Source: Sipunculus nudus (lineage: Eukaryota > Annelida > Sipuncula > Golfingiida > Sipunculidae). Taken from it: a stretch of DNA of 64,000 nucleotides. Positions 1 to 12,787 of this stretch are shown here, in pieces (the stretch's first letter is position 1; each line of letters starts with the position of its first letter). A program made the position numbers and the translations under genes. The notes under the pieces were generated by a model that had not been told where the DNA came from, searched no databases, and saw only the letters and a program-made list of their open reading frames with translations. Location of the stretch: NCBI GenBank assembly GCA_026874595.1, contig CM049321.1, forward strand, positions 10,341,979 through 10,405,978. The letters run 5' to 3'.

Positions 1-952
1 AGGAAATTAAACTTAATCAAATCAGTGGCCAAAATTCTGTTGTGGTCAATTCATTATTCCTACACTGTCTTGTAAAGCTTCTGCCATCACTTAGCGGAGC
101 TACTGCAGTAGTAACATTCAATCCCCAATACCTTCGAGATTTGTGTTCAAATTAAAATTTGGAAATGTCTCATATTTTTGCCCTTCAGTGGTTTTATTAG
201 CACGAACTTCAACCAGGATAAGATTTGAAAAGGTTACTCACACGCAACATGGTGATAGTTATTAGATTATATTCAGTATACGCTAGAAAAAAAAAGTAAA
301 TGAAGATTGAAAAATAATGCCTCTCTGTGTGCATCACTTACAAACCAGTGCATCTTTTGGTGTTCCTTAACCGGCAATGCAGTCACACACACGACCTGCA
401 GGTGCTTAAGACACATGGCTAGGTGACATGTAAAAGTAAGATGACAGGAAGCAAGTGCTACGGCCCTGTCACCTGGCCTAAACTCGAAATGGAATCTAGC
501 AGATGTACATACTTAACTTGAAAACTGTCAGCAATAAAAATGAAAATCTCACTGAAGAAACTTTGCAAACATATATTTTTTTCCCTGTTCAAATGCCAAA
601 TTAAGTTGTTTATGACTCTCAAACGTTCATAAATGTAATTTCAGCCGATTAACCTTTTGTTAGATTTAATTACTAATACAGACATAAGATTGATGATTTT
701 TGCCTAAGTCAATGAAAGTTTTACAATTTTTATATTAATAACTATAAAACGCATCAACTTAGCATTTTGTTCACATGAGGCCGCGTTATGTGCTATTATT
801 TTCTTATATCGGATGTAATAATGTAATATTTTTAATATAGGAAATTAAATGTTATTATACAACCTTTATACAAAAAAGCAAGGGAAACCAATCCTGTTAA
901 CGATTTCGATCGCATTTGTATTTGAATACGCTCGTCGCATTCTAGTCCAACC

Positions 953-953
<1 letters not shown>

Positions 954-1022
<69 letters not shown>
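954..1022. repeat. (TA)n microsatellite
   Basis: About 33 uninterrupted TA dinucleotides are followed by TTAA/TTTA-rich low-complexity sequence to about 1050. Confidence 0.95.
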
Positions 1023-1024
<2 letters not shown>

Positions 1025-2517
1025 TTAATTTATTTATTTATTTATTTATTCTAGTTTCATTATAATGACGTGTATGAACCTGTCCAAGCGTATGGTAATA
1101 AAAGGGAAGAATTTCTTTTACAGGTAAAGACACAGTTTTGCTTTATGAACAGTTATGCCGGAATTTTCTTGGTAATTTATTCAGTTGCTTTTATCTGATA
1201 TAAAGTGATAGCTTGCATGCAAAGGAGTGCAGAAAATACGCTCACATACATATTTCTGTTCTACATTGTTCCTTGGGATTCACCAAAAAAAATTCGTTTT
1301 AGGCCATGGGCAGCATGTTAACAGCGGGTTTAAAGGTGGACGTCCGTGATCTGGTAAGACGATTTTGCAAGCTCTATAAAAAATATATGTATATATCCGG
1401 GTTAGATACTATTAATTGGCATCTATTACTATTACTGTTACAATTACTTTAATATCAAATTGTGGGATAGCCAACCCTCTCCAAACATTATATCAACCAC
1501 AGTTTAATACAGTCTCTTTCACATTTAGTTATAGGTTTCACAAAATATCCAATGGAATATGAATCAGCAATTTCTTGTTGAGCACAGTTTCAAAGGAAAC
1601 AGATTAAGGATTGGACAATATAAACCTGGTAATTTCATGTTCACTAAAAATGTTATCAAGTTGATCCCCGGCATGGACGTAAAGCTGCCCAGTTTATTAC
1701 GTAGAATTACTATGTGAACTGAACACATGACAGTTAACATAAAAATGAAAATTTCCTTTCATGTCACTACTCTGTTCCTGGGTCAATTAAAATATCATTT
1801 TAGGCTCCAGTATCCTTCATATGCATTTCCCAGTCATATGGATATACATATATTTATGTGTGTGTTTCAGGCAATGTGTAAAATTAGTCAATTTGTAAAT
1901 TGCTTGGCATTTTAAGTCAATTTTGAAATTGCCTGATTCATTCAGACTATTAATAAAATGACCGAAATGTTCAGTCATTTTTCAAATTTTCTGAAATATA
2001 TATATATATATATTTTTCACAGTCACTGAAATAGAAAATGAGTTAAATACCATTTGTATAAAATAACAAATATTCTAATGAAATTCTTTTGTTTCATGTA
2101 CTTTCTTCTTTCAAATTATTAATATACTTTATATTATTGCAAGGTTAAATATTTTATATAATCAGAAACCAACAATATATTGAAGCGTTTGTCCTAAAAA
2201 TACTCAGGGCAGCAAACGTTCCCTTAGATCTACCGCTGTTATTTCACAATAAAACTTAAAGTCCAAGTGTGAATTCTCGAAATCTGCATAAATTATTCAA
2301 TTTATGTTTGAATACCTGGATTCTACTATGCCGTGGAAACGAGTGAATCATGCCATTTATCAATCATTGTTTAATTCTAGTTATTTCTGAAAGATTACAC
2401 TTTGTTAATATTTGAGGAAATTGTAAGACACTTTTATAAACCACTTATATCTTACGGGATTGAAATTTATATGCCAAAATGACATTTGAGTATTTGCCAA
2501 TATGATGGCTGTCGGTT

Positions 2518-2600
2518 GGGGGGGGGGGGGTAATATGCTATGTCCACTTTGGTTTGAAAAGTTGGTAGGGATGCCCCCTCCCCCCCCCCCCCTTTCCCTC
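2518..2600. repeat. Paired poly-G and poly-C tracts
   Basis: A run of 13 G (2518-2530) is followed about 50 bases later by a run of C (2580-2592) inside a C-rich stretch. The two runs are complementary and could form a hairpin stem with a loop of about 50 bases. Homopolymer length in an assembly is uncertain. Confidence 0.8.
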
Positions 2601-3516
2601 CAAACTGCGCTGATGTAATATCTCATTAAAGGTTGTTATTATCAGACCACTAGCTACCTACTCAAACATCTGTAGTAGCATCACGCTCTAGTCTCATCTG
2701 ACACTAACTTGCCAAACATTATGTGTAAACTGACTGACACTACTCGAAAGTATACTGACAAGGATACTTAATGAATCTACAAACAGATCCAGGGTTTACC
2801 TAATTTTTTGTTATCACCTGAAGCCGGTTAATTACATATAACATACTGTGTAGGCTTTAATTTCTGTATATATAATGTGCTTTAAAAGTGACAAGTCATT
2901 GGAATAGTCTTTTGCTGAATGCATAACTCCTAATATCAGTCTTGCGAAATGAAATAAGTTTCGGGACGCACTTTTATTCTTCTTATATTCAAAATTATTT
3001 AGAAAACTCTAGTCTGAAATATATTGAACAAAATTGATTTTGCCGTGTTTATACAGTAATGTTATTTCATTTTTGTAATAGTGCCTCAAGCTCCTTCCAG
3101 CTTCCTTTATTCAAGCTTTCAGTAGTCTTGTGTTCTATAGCGTATAATATGTCAGTAATCATTCAGCATAAAGAGAGGATAAAAATGATCAGACAGGACA
3201 ATTGCTTCCTGTTAAAGGGTTTGTATTAACATGTTTAGTTAAAGCTTATACACTTTACTCTATGCTAAAAACTAAATTCAAGTAAATATTCTAATAAATT
3301 CAGGTTTGCTTACCTTAGTCTTCTTATACTTTGATGTAGAACCACTTTTTCCAGGGACTCTGTCTCCGATTTTTGGACTTTGACTTGTACTTGGGGGCAA
3401 GTTCGATAAAACAAGCCGACTTAAATTTGAGTCCAGTAGGATAAATCCTGCCATATAGTAAAAATACATTCATACATAAATGTTGTACACTGTACACATT
3501 TCCACCATCATAAATT

Positions 3517-3521
3517 TTGTA

Positions 3522-3566
<45 letters not shown>
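3517..3566. repeat. (AT)n microsatellite
   Basis: Alternating AT, first broken by GTATATATG, then uninterrupted to about 3566. Confidence 0.9.
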
Positions 3567-3572
<6 letters not shown>

Positions 3573-3869
3573 GAGAAGAACAACCAGTTCAGAAATGCTG
3601 ATCAAGTCAGCTAACTTCGAAAGAGAATCCTTAGAGGCCTTGTTCTGCTGCCCGGGAAGGAATTGATAAACATTGTGTACATTTAAAAGAACAGTAAAGG
3701 ATGGAAGACATACAGAACAAGTGTATAGTCAATGGGTCATGACGATCAGCTAAATATGACATACAGGTGACGCATGAATTAATTATTTTTGTGGTGAAAA
3801 TATTTGTTAAAGAACCATGAACAATAGGTAGAATGACTTCCAGGATGCTCATAAAAAAACAGTTTGCCC

Positions 3870-4340
3870 ATTTATTCTTAGAGTATAGGTTACAGCAAAC
3901 TTAACTAGGGTTTACAGGATGATTTTACCAGGAACTCCGTGGATGCTAAGCTAGATATTATTATTCCGTCCAATCGCTAGTAATAGGGTGCTGAAATCAT
4001 ATTTCTTCATATAGCTCACAATATACAGGTCACGGTAACCTTATTTGGGTTTCCGGGGAGTTTTCCACGAACATCCCTGGGTCTTAATCAAATTAGAAAC
4101 TTCTAGGTCTAACTGTACGAAATCGTGCAAATCTGTCTTATATGTTGCGGGACCTCCCTGGAACTTGATCAAATATGTCTTATATGGTGCTCAAATCATG
4201 TTCTTTCACATATCTTGCAGGATAAAATTAAGTGTGACCTTTTCTCAAATGTCCAATGATACGTTACAATATAAAACTCCCTTAACATTAAGAAAGACAT
4301 TTCTTGGTCCAACAGTTAAGATATGTGCCCTCCCTAACTT
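3870..4340 (-). repeat. Dispersed repeat with about 175-bp internal periodicity, inverted copy
   Basis: Read on the minus strand this matches the tandemly organised sequence at about 46700-47200 in CENP-E intron 4. Shared phrases include GATATGTGAAAGAACATGA, GACAGATTTGCA and AACTTCTAATCTGATTAAG-like text. The phrases recur about every 175 bases in both places. It is an old, diverged interspersed repeat with no coding potential. Confidence 0.6.
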
Positions 4341-4619
4341 TCTTTGTGCTTAAAATTAATTATGCTTTCTTCTTTCACGCGAAGGACACCGCTGAATAGA
4401 CAACAGGATCTAATGAGTACCAGGCATAAAATGACTAATGTACAGCTCCTACTCGGACCCGGTCTCTCTCTGAATCCCATATCAGGGTGACTAAGGTGTC
4501 AACTAATCTACAAATAGGCGTATATTAAAATCTTTATCCCTGTAACTTCACAATGCAATCACAACTTACTCTCAACAAATAAAAATACTAGAACCTGCAT
4601 TCTAAAGAATGCAAGACTC

Positions 4620-4960
4620 CGCAATGTGTGGTTGTGTGTGTGTGGGGGGGGGGGTGAATATTGTGATACCTATGGTGGTATGTTCCCAAAACTGTGTATT
4701 CCAGGTTCATTCGTGAATAAATGACTGTAGGTCTACATTTGTGAATATTCCATGATGACTTTCCTTAATCCAAATCTCAGTAATCGATTCTTCATTTGCC
4801 CATTCCCGAAAATAGGCCCATTGCAAACAAAATTTCACAAGATCCCGTTCATGACTGCGCAAGTTATTTTGTGAAAAAAATACATAAACATATAAGAAAC
4901 ACACGAACGGAGATGAACGCATTCCCTGCTGGAGGAGGCAATAAGGAAAAATATAGTATA
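4620..4960 (+). repeat. Dispersed repeat, paralogue of 62270-62660
   Basis: The order of shared phrases (GTGACTGTA, CATTTGTGAATATTCC, GGCCCATT-like text, CATGA, then GCATTCCCTGCTGGAGGAGGC against GCATACCCATCTGGTGGAGGC) is kept with the segment at 62270-62660 in CENP-E intron 10. A G-run lies at 4644-4653. Diverged and non-coding. Confidence 0.55.
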
Positions 4961-5839
4961 CATTGGAATAAATAGTTTTTGACTATACGCATGCACGATA
5001 TTTTATATTTCACAAAGACAGAAATATAAATACTTATTGCATACAACCTGAGTATATCTTTCTTTCACGTTATCCAAGGTTACGAAATCTCTTGAAGGTT
5101 TGAATAAATGTTGCAAAGATCCGAATACTCAGGCCAAACTTTTGAATGGAATTGTCACATTTAAATTTTACTCGTGGTAAGGAAAGGGATCTGGGTAAAT
5201 TTTGAAAATTTACATCATGATTGTTTCGTTAAAATTAAGTGTCATTATATGATTATTTATTTAAAATTAAATGTAATGTTCACTGTTCAGCATATTATTT
5301 ACGTAATAGAGTTGTTTTTATGTAGTGTGTAACGATCAGTCTTGTTACTCTTGCATGTGAGAATGAACAACAACTGACTCTTGACTTTATATATATATAT
5401 ACCTACATTCCTCTCTAAAAGAATCGTGCGAAAGTCACATGACTGATTAATTCACAATTATCACAGGCCTAGAACGAGACTATCATAACCATGCATGATG
5501 TCTCACAGGGTACACAGGTAAAACTATTGTAATTTGTAACCGGACTGTAAAAATTGTAGAGTTTCTAGAACGGATTTTTTAAATTATGATTTATCATCAT
5601 TAAGTTGAAATATGAACTGTCACCACTCAAAATAATAGAACTTGAAGATAGCAGGTACAAAAAAAAAACCATGCAAATATTTGCACGGCCAGCCTATGTT
5701 CGCGCTCCTTAAAATTTTAGATAACCTTTGTATTTTCAAATTACCCGAAACTTATACACACATGCATTTACATTTTTAAAATAAGTTTTGTTTCAACATA
5801 AAAACTTTCATATGTGGAAGTTTCCTTGAATGTGTATAT
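4961..5839. other. AT-rich intergenic DNA, nothing recognised
   Basis: There is a short TA repeat at about 5386-5402 and no credible open frame, repeat end or RNA gene. Confidence 0.5.
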
Positions 5840-6813
5840 GGCTATATCCCAGATAGCATGCAAACAAGGGACCCATGTGGGACCAATATGTACAAACCCA
5901 TATGGGTCCCATATGGGCTAACCCAGTGGGCACCCGTGACTTTTTGCTCCCGGGTCCAATGTTGGCTAGGACGTGGGGCCAACATGGGTATACATGTGGG
6001 CCCTTGGAGGGTACCAGGTGGGGCCTGTATATGGGGCCCACGAATGGCTACTAATGGGCTAAACAGGGGCAGGCACAAGGGTCCTTGGAGGGTTTGTCAC
6101 TACATGCAAACAAGGGACCCTTGAGGTACATGTCCATGGGCCCCATATGGGCTGACCCCGTGGGCACCCGTGACTTTTTGCTCCCAGGTCCAATGTTGGC
6201 TAGGACGTGGGGCCAACATGGGTACACATGTGGGCCCATGGAGGGTACCAGGCGGGGCCTGTATATGGGGGCCCACGAATGGCTACCAATGGGCTAAACA
6301 GGGGCAGACACATGGGTCCTTGGAGGGTTTGTCGCTACATGCAAACAAGGGGCCCTTGTGGTACATGTCAATGGGCCACATATGGGCTAACCCCGTGGGC
6401 ACCCGTGACTTTTTGCTCCCGGGTCCAATGTTGGCTAGGACGTGGGGCCAACATGGGTACACATGTGGGCCCATAGAGGGTACCAGGCGGGGTCTGTATA
6501 TGGGGCCCACGAATTGCTACCAATGGGCTAAACAGGGGAAAACACATGGGTCCTTGGGTGGTTTGTCACTACATGCAAACAAGGGACCCTTGTGGTACAT
6601 GTCCATGGGCCCCATATGGGCTAACCCCGTGGGCACCCGTGACTTTTTGCTCCCGGGTCCAATGTTGGCTAGGACGTTGGGCCAACATGTGTACACATGT
6701 GGGCCCATGGAGGGTAACAGGCGGGGTCTGTATATGGGGCCCAAGAATTGCTACCAATGGGCTAAACAGGAGCAGACACAAGGGTCCTTGGAGTGTTTAT
6801 CACTGCACGCAAA
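5840..6813. repeat. GC-rich tandem array, four copies of a 234-bp unit
   Basis: The landmark GACTTTTTGCTCC occurs at 5938, 6172, 6407 and 6641, a period of 234-235 bases. Units are rich in nested palindromes such as CCCATATGGG and GGGCCCATGG and are very similar to each other. Because 234 is a multiple of three and the sequence has few T/A-rich triplets, open frames run through on both strands (for example 6170-6850 plus). These are composition artefacts, not genes. The array starts next to the phrase TATCCCAGATAGCATGC, whose near complement (GTGCTATCAGGGATA) closes the larger array at about 19.6 kb. Confidence 0.9.
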
Positions 6814-6905
6814 CGGAGTTGATATAAATAAAGTTGGATTAAATCAATAAAGGATTATTTAAATTGATTTTTTTAAAATCATATATAAGTGGATTTTTAC
6901 CAGCC

Positions 6906-7212
6906 CTAGATAATACAATATGTGTTTTGGACAATTTTTCTTTGTTCTTGAAAGCATGAGCATGATTTATTCCTTCCAGAATAATATGTACAAACATGCC
7001 ACTTTATCTTACATGAATGGTACAACTGGTCACAAAAACTAACACAAGGCATTCTCCATGGCAAGGATGGTGGCGTGCGGTAATCTGTGAGGGGGGAGGA
7101 AACAGGGGGACCTGGACAGGCCACTACAACTCGCTCTCATAGCCACTCGGGATTGAACCCGGGTCACCAGGTGCCAGCAGGGAACGCTTACCGTTTTACC
7201 ACTTTTCTATTT
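6906..7212 (-). repeat. tRNA-derived SINE
   Basis: On the minus strand a tRNA-like head begins near 7205. It has an A-box-like stretch (TGGTAAAACGGTAAGCG, 7186-7202) and a B-box (GGGTTCAATCCC, about 7149-7160). A non-tRNA body of about 230 bases follows. The 3' end, near 6906, is not sharply defined. A SINE is preferred over a true tRNA because the acceptor stem does not close. Confidence 0.6.
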
Positions 7213-7225
7213 TCACTGTGTAATA

Positions 7226-7625
7226 CAGTGGTGTTCCGATTAATCTATTGATGACTGGTCTTTTTTTTCCAAAATTAATTAATCGATTGCATTTTGCATA
7301 ATCGGGTAATATGATTATGCATGCATATGCAAAGAATCCTGTCAGAGATATGCGAACACAAAATAACAATGTATAGCGAACAGCATCACAACAGAACCTT
7401 GCGGCAGCCAACAATCGTCCGTCGGCAAGTTCGACTTGGCTACGGGTGAATGGATTGTTTCATTATGAATAGTGATGTACAAGTCAAACTATTTACTAGG
7501 GTCAATATTTATGGTACTAGTATACAGTAGATTACACGGTAATATAGAAAGTACATAAAATAATCGATTAAATTATCGATCATCAGCCGTTTTTATTTTT
7601 TAATCATCGATTATGATTTTAAAAC
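7226..7625 (+). mobile_element. Non-autonomous DNA element, copy 1 (CAGTGGTG end, hAT-like)
   Basis: The segment starts CAGTGGTGTTCCGATTAATC and ends in ATCGATTA-rich text. Its full length aligns with the reverse complement of 61537-61943, including phrases such as ATGCATATGCAAAGAATC, GGGTCAATATTTA and AGAAAGTACATAAA. The CAGTGGTG terminus suggests a hAT-type element, but no clear target duplication was seen. There is no coding sequence. Confidence 0.6.
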
Positions 7626-7637
7626 AATTTCCTACAA

Positions 7638-7639
7638 CT

Positions 7640-7681
<42 letters not shown>
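7638..7681. repeat. (TA)n(CA)n microsatellite
   Basis: About ten TA units run directly into about eleven CA units. Confidence 0.95.
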
Positions 7682-8189
7682 TTTGAAAAGCTCAGAGGAA
7701 ATAGCCCTGCTCACTGGTGATAATTACATATTAACTATATATTTGTCATATTAATAATGTGTACTTTTATGGACTATATCAAAGGTGGAGGTGTCTCTCA
7801 TGATCAAATAATTCTAGAAGTATCCTTATTTCAGCTATGTGACAGTGATATGTGCATAAAATAATCATGGAACCTCTCACTTATAAAACAAGGAATAATG
7901 TGATACACATTTTATTTATTAGCTGAAATAAAATTCTCCCAAAACAAGGCATACAGGCCTAATGCGAACCTGTACAAAGTTTGGGAGTATGAATCGAGGT
8001 TTATTTTTTAAATTTAATATTGTTCCTCTTATGTCCTGCATATCTACCTTAATTCTTCATTATGATTTCAGCAAAATGGACGTTTCAGACCTGCATTTTT
8101 CGGCCTAAGACATTATAAAACTAGGATGTATCAGTCAGGATATTTCGGATATGTTTTCTTTTCTTTTTTTGCCAGGGATGATTATTGGG

Positions 8190-9345
8190 ACGGATGAACG
8201 CGCAATTTGGCAGCATGGTTTCGGACAAGAACATTTTTAAATGTTTAGCCAAGAAAAAAGCAAATCCCGATAGAATTTTTTAGATGACTAATTTTTTTTG
8301 CAAAAAAAAAAAATGGTGATGCTAGCTCCTGCCCTTTTTGAGATAGCTATGATGCACGACGGACGACGGAACACCATCGCATAAGCTCCCAGATTTGCTA
8401 TAAATGCAAACCAAGTTTTTTTTCAAAGAGTTGAAAGATATAGTTCCACTAGTTCTAATCTGGGCATTCTGCGTCTAGACGATGTGTCTAGACGTCTAGA
8501 CGATGTGTCTAGAGGTGTAGATTTTCTAGACACCGAACAGAGCCAGGTCAGTTGCCATGGTGATGTCTGGACCTAACCTGGTTGAACTGAGTGACCTCCT
8601 CACTTGGCATGTTGAAACTTGGCGTGTCAAATCTGTTTTCAAACACTGTAAGCCTTTTCCAATTCGCTACACTGGCAAAAGCTGCATTTACCCAATCTAT
8701 TCTTATAAAACTGACAGAACCCTACCCTTGAATAATTCTTGTAAAGTTTAAACCAATCAGCTTAACAGTTTCATCATAAAACTGTATAGGCTAGAAGAGT
8801 CTAAAATTACATTATTGCTTGTAAAAAAGGTCAATGTTAGTGGCGCCACCAATACCTCAATTTAAGATATGACTTATGTGATAAAACATTTGCATAAAAT
8901 TTGGTGATGCTAGCTCCAGAAGTTACTGAGATCATTTTCATTTTATTGTGCGTTTTTGGACAGATGACTAAGTTTAACCTCCTGTAACTCGGCCAAAAAT
9001 CTCCGAACTGGAAACATTCGAATAAACTTGAGAGAGATTGTTCCTGGGATAATTTCTATTAAATATTGGACAATTTGCTTGGACAGTTTCGGAGAAGAAG
9101 ATTCTTAAATTTTTTTTAGCGTTTTCCCTATAAAATCTTAGAAAATACAGTTAGAAAAAAAATCTAACAAAATCCGATAGAGTTTTTCAGGTGACTGATT
9201 ATTTGCAAAAAAAATGATGCTAGCTCCTGCCATTTTTGAGATAGCTATGGTTAACGTACAGACGACGCACGACACAAGACGCACTTACACACGACGGCGC
9301 ATTATTGCATAAGCTCGCAGGTTGGCTAAATATTGAAAATTTATT
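8190..9345. repeat. Diverged dispersed repeat, two related segments
   Basis: The segments at about 8210-8420 and 9070-9345 share the same order of phrases: GTTTCGGA, a CCGATAGA motif, TTTGCAAAAAAAA, GATGCTAGCTCCTGCC, TTTTTGAGATAGCTATG, CGACGGACGACGG-like text, and GCATAAGCTC. A third partial occurrence of GATGCTAGCTCC lies near 8910. At 8475-8515 a small TCTAGACGATGTG duplication sits in between. Non-coding. Confidence 0.65.
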
Positions 9346-9477
9346 TTCAAATGAACATAAGCTAAATCTGATAAGTATACATGTATATTGTACTCACTGT
9401 GTAAAACCTTAATATTTTGGCCTCTTATCGTTAATAATGCAATCATGAAAAAAAATTATGTGCTTAAGATAAGTTTG

Positions 9478-9478
9478 G

Positions 9479-9513
<35 letters not shown>

Positions 9514-9515
9514 TA
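9478..9515. repeat. (GA)n microsatellite with G-run
   Basis: About thirteen GA units followed by nine G. Confidence 0.95.
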
Positions 9516-10615
9516 TTAAACAATGCTTATAGGAAAAGAGTTGATTAAACAAAGAAGATGGACAGATGGCACTGGTCCCTTTATGTCACATACTGCTGAG
9601 GCAAGAACATAATATGTTTCAATTATATCCTTTTTTTATTACACTGATTTTTTTTCTCATTTAATAAATCCTTATATATTTGCTATTAAACTAATGGGCC
9701 AGTCCACAAGTGCAGGTGCTCAATGGCAAGAGGAAGGGGGTGTTACTGGTGAGAGGTGAAATTTAAGGCAACAGTACTTACGGGAGGAAATGTTTTTTCA
9801 TAATTGTAACAAATTTAAAAAAAGACAGACAGGTGGAAAAACAAAGCCAATCACTTTATTTTATCTTATGCTTAGGCAGGAAAATAATGAAAAAAATATT
9901 TGCATAAGATCCTCATTCTTTTCATCACATCAATCTTTTTTTTTCAGGTTTATAAACATTATACTGTTGCAATATATCATATATATATATCTGAATATAT
10001 AAGTTGATTTACAATTCTTAATAGCATCTTCATTTATCCCAAATTTTGTCCAAAATCCACACATTATACATTCACATGTATTATTTTTTTACCACTAATA
10101 ATATATATATTTTATAAATTTGCAAAACAATAAATATCTGAAAATTTAACTTGATTCAGAATTTACAATTTTAAATTGCACCTTCATTAATCCATAATTT
10201 GGCTCATATATTATCATATTACGTATCCTGTTGGGTTTAATTTTATTTTAATTTGTCAAAATTATTGAAAAGGGAATTAATTTATTTAGAGTATTTCATT
10301 ATGTCTAGAAAACCAAGTGAGCTTTACATTTCAATGTAATTTCTGTGTCAATTAAGGAAGAATTCAAACGATAGGTTTCACATTACATTTTGTGCCGGAG
10401 GGGGGGGGGGGGTTGATATGAAAATTAATGTACACTTGTTACAGCAGGGGATGTCCCAAGTGACCCATTACGAATCAGGTAAGCAGAGAGAGAGATGCAT
10501 TGAATGCCCTCCAGTGACCAAAGTGGGCTGCATGACAATGCAATTGATACAATAAGAGCCTCTAAAAAATATTTCAATAACTAGCTTAATTTTGCCATTA
10601 CACACTTAAGTCTTT
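9516..10615. other. AT-rich intergenic DNA, nothing recognised
   Basis: Low-complexity A/T stretches and a G-run (about 10400-10412). There is no frame of convincing length or composition. Confidence 0.5.
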
Positions 10616-11400
10616 CTTGCAAACCCTTCCTACGGCAGCGTGGCAGAACAACGTTAACCAAGTTGGAACGATCATGTTAGTTTAGCTTGATTGAGCGCGG
10701 TTTGCTTCTGGATTGGCGTACAAAACAGTGTCCGATCTAGAGCACGGGAGGTATAGGGCTATTTCCGATCGTGTATATTTTAACGCAGCTCCCCCCCCCC
10801 CCCCCCCCCATATTTATTACGTATTATGCAAATTAAATTTATTTGATAATAGCCAGTTATTCTACTTGTAATGATGGACCGCTTACTTTTGAAAACATTC
10901 AAAATAATATCAGCGAGGTTTGTAATATTCTCCACGAGGTGTCCGAAAATGTCCGGCTTTTATATGGTCCTGCCAAGATCAGTTTCGGAATCAACCTCCA
11001 CGGAGGGTCACGGACTATAGCGACATTCTTGACATCGCGTGAATAAATCCTCTACAGGCAATCCTAAGGCCGAAGGCGGAAAAAGCCGACCTATTTAAAT
11101 CTCTTTGTTAAAATGGCTGCGAACATGTGACTATGACGTTTTGATTTTGAAAATTCAGAATGAAATAAGCTAATTTGGATATCCGATCGCCATATACCTA
11201 TGCTTGCAGCATCGCATTTGTGAGCACTGGAATTGTTGCACATGCACGGACTATTTCCCGCTATGAAACCACATGAATGAAACTACACTCGCATGCGCGT
11301 AGTGTACTATGAATATCTGATTGGCTCTCTTTCTAGGGCTGCTGGGCGATCGCAGCTAATCGCATGGAAGCCCGGTAGGTCGTCTTATGCAAATAAACTC
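10616..11400. promoter_or_regulatory. CpG-richer stretch with promoter-like motifs, possible control region
   Basis: This stretch has clearly more CpG than its surroundings. It contains an NRF1-like CGCATGCGCG (11290-11299), two octamer motifs ATGCAAAT (10826-10833 and 11387-11394) and AAAATGGCTGCG (YY1-like). A 66-codon open frame (10843-11046, no ATG at its start) has unremarkable protein-like composition that I cannot identify. It could be a promoter/CpG island, an unrecognised exon or a repeat. The evidence is motif matching only. Confidence 0.2.
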
Positions 11401-12600
11401 TTTAGTCAAATATACACACAATGAAAATGCTAAAAATTGCGATAGGCACCTGTGTTATTTGTGGCCAATGCCGCGTTATACCGCTATTCTTAGGGCTCCG
11501 AATCGTTTGATGCAAAAAAAAAAAAAAAAAAAAATTCTAAAATGATGTTCATCAGTATATACCTACGTTTGATATATTTGTTTATATTAGTTTGTTATTT
11601 TTCCTTGCATTTGTTTACATTTCTAAGGGGTAAACTTTTAATTAATTTGATATATATGATTAAATTCCCGACTGGTATAGTTTCACCATATTTTACGTAT
11701 TGTGTTTTTTTTAAATGTGTTTCTGAGGTTTTTTTTCGATGATTGACAACAGATAGATCCTATCTTAAAGATGTTTTAAGTGATATTTTAAAGAAAAAGA
11801 CTGTTTGCTTATTTTTCTTGATTTCTGAATGGGTGGCTCTGATGAACCCTGATATTGCTAACATGTGCGTTTGTAATTCGAATTGTATATTACATGGCTA
11901 TTTTTATTTGCCTGAACTTTCCTTTACTTGTTGTTAGCTTTTTATTGCCACCGACCATATAACATACTTCAAAATTAATAGTTTAATTTGCAACAAGTGT
12001 CCTTTACCGGTTATTATAAACTTTCAAGTTGTTTAAGTAAGAAAAATAGATTGATTGGTTTTACAAAAATGTTTTAATGGACTGATTAGTTTTACAAAAA
12101 TGTTTAAACTGATAAAAGTTTAAAAAGAAAAAATCTTGATTTTTTAAAAGTTTTTCACTGGCCCATCAAGAAAATAATGAGGATATCCTGTAGATACTGA
12201 GAATACTTTATTTGCACTACTCATTGTAAAAGGGGAACATATAGTTCCTATCTATTCATGTCATCATTTGCAAAATTTATATGGAAAAATGGCGGTTTTT
12301 ATATCTTTAATGTTTGAATTATATTTATTTTTTTTATTTTTTTCCCTTCTCCTTCCCATCACTGTTCATTTCTTTGTTCGAGATACTTTTTATTAAATAT
12401 GTAAGGCCTTATAATTAAGAAAGGGCTCACAACTTCAAGAAATTACACAATACTGACTATTTCTGGTATGTACATGGCAAATATATAGAGAAATATTTAT
12501 ATCAAATATGATCAATATCAGATCAGAAGTTTTGATGATCTTGAAAGTTAAGAACTGGCTTTAAATAGAAAATTTAATTTTTACCTAAATATTTAAAAGG
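11401..12600. other. AT-rich intergenic DNA, no gene recognised
   Basis: There is a poly-A run at about 11515-11534 and AT-rich frames of 60-66 codons without motifs. The right part probably belongs to the repeat that ends at 12787. Confidence 0.45.
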
Positions 12601-12787
12601 AACGAAGTTGAGCGACCCAATTTTCGGTATGGTAGGGTTTTTTTGGGGGGGACATCTTACCATATGCCGCATTTCGGATTCATATGTCCAACGGTTACAA
12701 AAAATACCCTACTAACGGACGGACGCCCGAACGACGGACAACGGACATGGCTATAGCTCAGATGACTTTTAGTCAGCTGAGCTCAAC
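12601..12787 (-). repeat. Hairpin-ended dispersed repeat, minus-strand end
   Basis: The end of this copy, GCTCAGATGACT-TTT-AGTCAGCTGAGC (12758-12784), is an inverted repeat with one mismatch. It is the reverse complement of the starts at 39771 and 46209. The adjoining ACGGACAACGGACATGGCTATAG and the phrase CCGTTGGACATATGAATCCG on the minus strand match the first 130 bases of the 39.77-kb copy. Confidence 0.6.

Larger units (their letters stand above)
1..3869. other. AT-rich intergenic DNA, no gene recognised
   Basis: Every open frame here is under about 75 codons, low in complexity and without a recognisable motif, so none is called. The stretch holds two TA microsatellites and a G-run/C-run pair, listed separately. 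I see no RNA gene and no complete transposon end in it. Confidence 0.6.

Noticed and set aside
6170-6850. 226-codon open frame with repeated residues
   Set aside because: It lies wholly in the 234-bp tandem array. Other frames on both strands are equally open, so it is a composition effect.
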